From assembly GCA_040506275.1 (NCBI GenBank), contig JBEVXD010000012.1, positions 79,902 to 143,901 on the forward strand: DNA of 64,000 nt. Reading direction: 5' to 3'. Under the pieces are notes generated by a model, which saw only the letters and a list, made by a program, of their open reading frames with translations, did no database searches and had not been told where the DNA came from. Made by a program: the position numbers and the translations under genes. Below, piece after piece: positions 62,436-64,000 of this stretch. Source of the DNA: Thiodiazotropha sp040506275. Lineage in GTDB: Bacteria > Pseudomonadota > Gammaproteobacteria > Chromatiales > Chromatiaceae. The first letter of the stretch is position 1. Every line of letters starts with the position of its first letter.

Positions 62436-62840
62436 ATGGCAGGTAGTTCTATTTTATTCTGGTTCATTCTACTTCCGCTGGCTCTGCTACTAGCTGCTTT
62501 CTTAGGCTATCTCTTTATCATCGACCGTCACAGAAGAGAGCGTTTGGTACAGCAAAGTAAAGATATCCAAACCCTGAAACAGACTGTTGCTGCGCTATGT
62601 TCGAGTGCGGTTGGTGTGGACAGGCGTGTGAATCGGCTGGAACGGCAGGGACGTGACCTTGAAGAGCGTCAGGAAACTATCGAACAATCCAGCCTGCAAG
62701 GCGATCCGCCCTACAGTGATGCCATCAGTATGGTTCGCGCCGGTGCCGGTCCCGAACAATTGATAGAGGAGCTGGGTATAAGTCGTGATGCCGCTGATCT
62801 GATCATCATGATTCACGGTGTAAAGCACGAAGATGCTTAA
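62436..62840 (+). CDS. DUF2802 membrane protein of the chemotaxis locus
   Basis: A 134-residue protein with one N-terminal membrane segment (ILFWFILLPLALLLAAFLGYLFII), a coiled-coil part (DIQTLKQTVAALCSSAVGVDRRVNRLERQGRDLEERQE) and a C-terminal DUF2802 motif (AISMVRAGAGPEQLIEELGISRDAADLIIMIHG) that resembles a small helix-turn-helix. It follows cheW in many gammaproteobacteria. Function unknown. Confidence 0.88.
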   Translation: MAGSSILFWFILLPLALLLAAFLGYLFIIDRHRRERLVQQSKDIQTLKQTVAALCSSAVGVDRRVNRLERQGRDLEERQETIEQSSLQGDPPYSDAISMVRAGAGPEQLIEELGISRDAADLIIMIHGVKHEDA

Positions 62841-62874
62841 GCCAGCGATTGAATAGATTATCCAAAGCACTAAT

Positions 62875-63429
62875 TTGATTTCCATTAACACCCCACTTTT
62901 AGGTTTCGCAGCGTACAGCGGGACAGGTAAGACTACGCTGCTGAAGCAGTTGATTCCGCTTCTGGTAGAATCAGGACTTCGTTTGGGTGTAATTAAACAT
63001 GCTCACCATCAGGTAGAAGTGGATCAACCAGGTAAGGATAGTTACGAATTACGCAAAGCCGGTGCTGATCGGGTTCTACTGGCCACTTCCCAGCATTGGG
63101 CATTGATGGTTGACGAGCCACAACCGAAGGAACCGGAACTACCTGAGTTACTGGAAAGACTGGACTATCGAGAAACCGATCTTGTCTTGGTAGAAGGATT
63201 TAGGCATCTCACCTTTCCCAAGATAGAACTACATCGACCTGCACTGGGTAAACCACTGTTATTTCCAGGTGATCCTTCTGTTATTGCGGTTGCCAGCGAT
63301 CAACCATTCGAAAAACAGACAGAACTACCAAGACTCGACCTTAATAACCTAAAAGAAATATCAGAATTCGTACAAGACTACTGTGCTGGATATATTGATC
63401 CTGGTAGTGCGGGTATTGGAACCGAGTAA
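62875..63429 (+). CDS. mobB: molybdopterin-guanine dinucleotide biosynthesis protein MobB
   Basis: A 184-residue P-loop GTP-binding protein that aids attachment of GMP to molybdopterin. Walker A is AYSGTGKTTLLKQLI, followed by VIKHAHHQVEVDQPGKDSYELRKAGADRVLLAT, DLVLVEGFRH and KIELHRP. The start is TTG at 62875, as no in-frame ATG lies ahead of the first strand; ribosome site weak. It is not functionally tied to the flagellar genes. mobA is not in the window. Confidence 0.92.
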   Translation: MISINTPLLGFAAYSGTGKTTLLKQLIPLLVESGLRLGVIKHAHHQVEVDQPGKDSYELRKAGADRVLLATSQHWALMVDEPQPKEPELPELLERLDYRETDLVLVEGFRHLTFPKIELHRPALGKPLLFPGDPSVIAVASDQPFEKQTELPRLDLNNLKEISEFVQDYCAGYIDPGSAGIGTE

Positions 63430-63525
63430 TACGTCCATCGGCGAGCTATACCCTCCTAAAGATATGGACAAACTTTTGCTGATCAATATTGTTAAGCGGA
63501 CACGTAATTCACTTCGAGTGTAGAT

Positions 63526-64000
63526 GTAGGGTGCGGCCCGCCGCACCACACCCAGGAATAACTCAAAGAAGAAACTGATTTCTCATCATAAAAACTGCGT
63601 GATCCGATTAAAATTTGTGCGGCTAAAGGTAAGAAACCAATCAAAAATAAGATTCAGCATACCTTCTCTCATTCAGAGGGGGCTGTAAAAGTACACCAGA
63701 TTGAAATTCAAGGAATTCTCGTGATTTCTTCTTATAAACCACTCTCGGCACGGTGCGGCAGGCCGCACCCTACGCGTTATTATGCCCCACGTGTGAATTA
63801 TATGATTGCGGTTATCTCCAGGAATAAAATGTAGGGTGCGGCCAGCCGCACCGCACCCAGGATTAACTCAAAGAAGAAACTGATTTCTCATCATAAAAAC
63901 TGCGTGATCCGATTAAAATTTGTGCGGCTAAAGGTAAGTAACCAATCAAAAATATGATTGAACATACCTTCTTCCTTCAGAGGGGGTTGTAAAAGTACAC
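63526..64000. repeat. ~170 bp direct repeat with GTGCGG palindromes, running off the window
   Basis: Copy 1 (63526-63696) and copy 2 (63831-64000) are the same sequence with about a dozen changes, period 305 bases. Each begins with a REP-like palindrome (63526-63547 and 63831-63852); a third, reversed one lies between (63752-63773). The shared body contains AAACTGCGTGATCCG and AATTTGTGCGGCTAAAGG. No protein is encoded. The window ends within copy 2, so the array may continue. Confidence 0.85.

Noticed and set aside
63526..64000. CRISPR array
   Set aside because: Only two long units of ~170 bases with a 305-base period, no short regular repeats or cas genes.

Overview
The window looks like chromosomal DNA of a free-swimming or facultatively symbiotic gammaproteobacterium. 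It carries a Pseudomonas/Vibrio-type polar flagellar and chemotaxis locus in the usual gammaproteobacterial order, many c-di-GMP signalling proteins, sulfur-linked proteins (a DsrC-like and a DsrE-like protein, a SoxYZ-like carrier) and a lanthanide-type methanol dehydrogenase cluster. The gene content resembles sulfur-oxidising chemosymbionts of the Sedimenticola / Candidatus Thiodiazotropha kind. That placement is an inference from gene content, not a search result.

Layout. 1-1.4 kb: the 3' part of a GGDEF-EAL protein. 1.5-1.7 kb: tRNA-Glu with a clear promoter. 1.9-3.1 kb: two small membrane-anchored proteins. 3.9-6.9 kb: mcl-mtkA-mtkB (malyl-CoA lyase and malate-CoA ligase). 7.2-9.2 kb: an orphan ParA-like ATPase and purT. 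9.4-11.5 kb: a sigma-54 activator on the minus strand, facing away from a 0.9 kb regulatory region that ends in a sigma-54-type promoter. 12.4-18.9 kb: xoxF-xoxG-xoxJ, an unknown exported protein, a SoxYZ-like carrier, a metallo-hydrolase and a CxxxCW/thioredoxin protein. 18.9-21.5 kb: a convergent four-gene operon with an ExbB/TolQ-like and a TolR-like protein. 21.8-23.2 kb: diheme cytochrome c and a DsrC-like protein lacking the catalytic cysteines. 23.2-24.3 kb: an SDR gene broken by a 260 bp nested palindromic element. 24.6-39.7 kb: signalling proteins (c-type-heme histidine kinase, FIST plus GGDEF-EAL pair, HDOD kinase plus REC-PAS-GGDEF-EAL pair), nfsA, a DUF2202 protein, ettA and a lipoprotein. 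40.1-47.7 kb: fliLMNOPQR-flhB-flhA behind a consensus sigma-54 promoter. 47.7-50.8 kb: a gene-poor, repeat-rich stretch with a DsrE-like exported protein. 50.8-62.8 kb: flhF-flhG-fliA-cheY-cheZ-cheA-cheB-motC-motD-parC-parP-cheW, a 57-residue gene and a DUF2802 gene. 62.9-63.4 kb: mobB. The end is a large direct repeat running to the window edge.

How it fits together. XoxF would oxidise methanol in the periplasm and pass electrons to XoxG and perhaps the diheme cytochrome. Mcl and MtkAB would connect malate, malyl-CoA, glyoxylate and acetyl-CoA as in the serine cycle. The flagellar block encodes the export gate, polar placement (FlhF/FlhG), sigma-28, the full CheYZABW set, a second stator (MotCD) and the ParC/ParP system that holds chemotaxis arrays at the pole.

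The most unusual structure is a scattered family of nested palindromes (3411-3689, 6929-7022, 23597-23864, 34401-34521, plus fragments). Copies share a short core in which a 7-base stem changes sequence but stays complementary. Their outer arms mostly differ between loci and stay nearly perfectly self-complementary. The better-defined copies lie between 4 bp palindromic duplications (TTAA or CTAG), and one of them has inactivated a gene.
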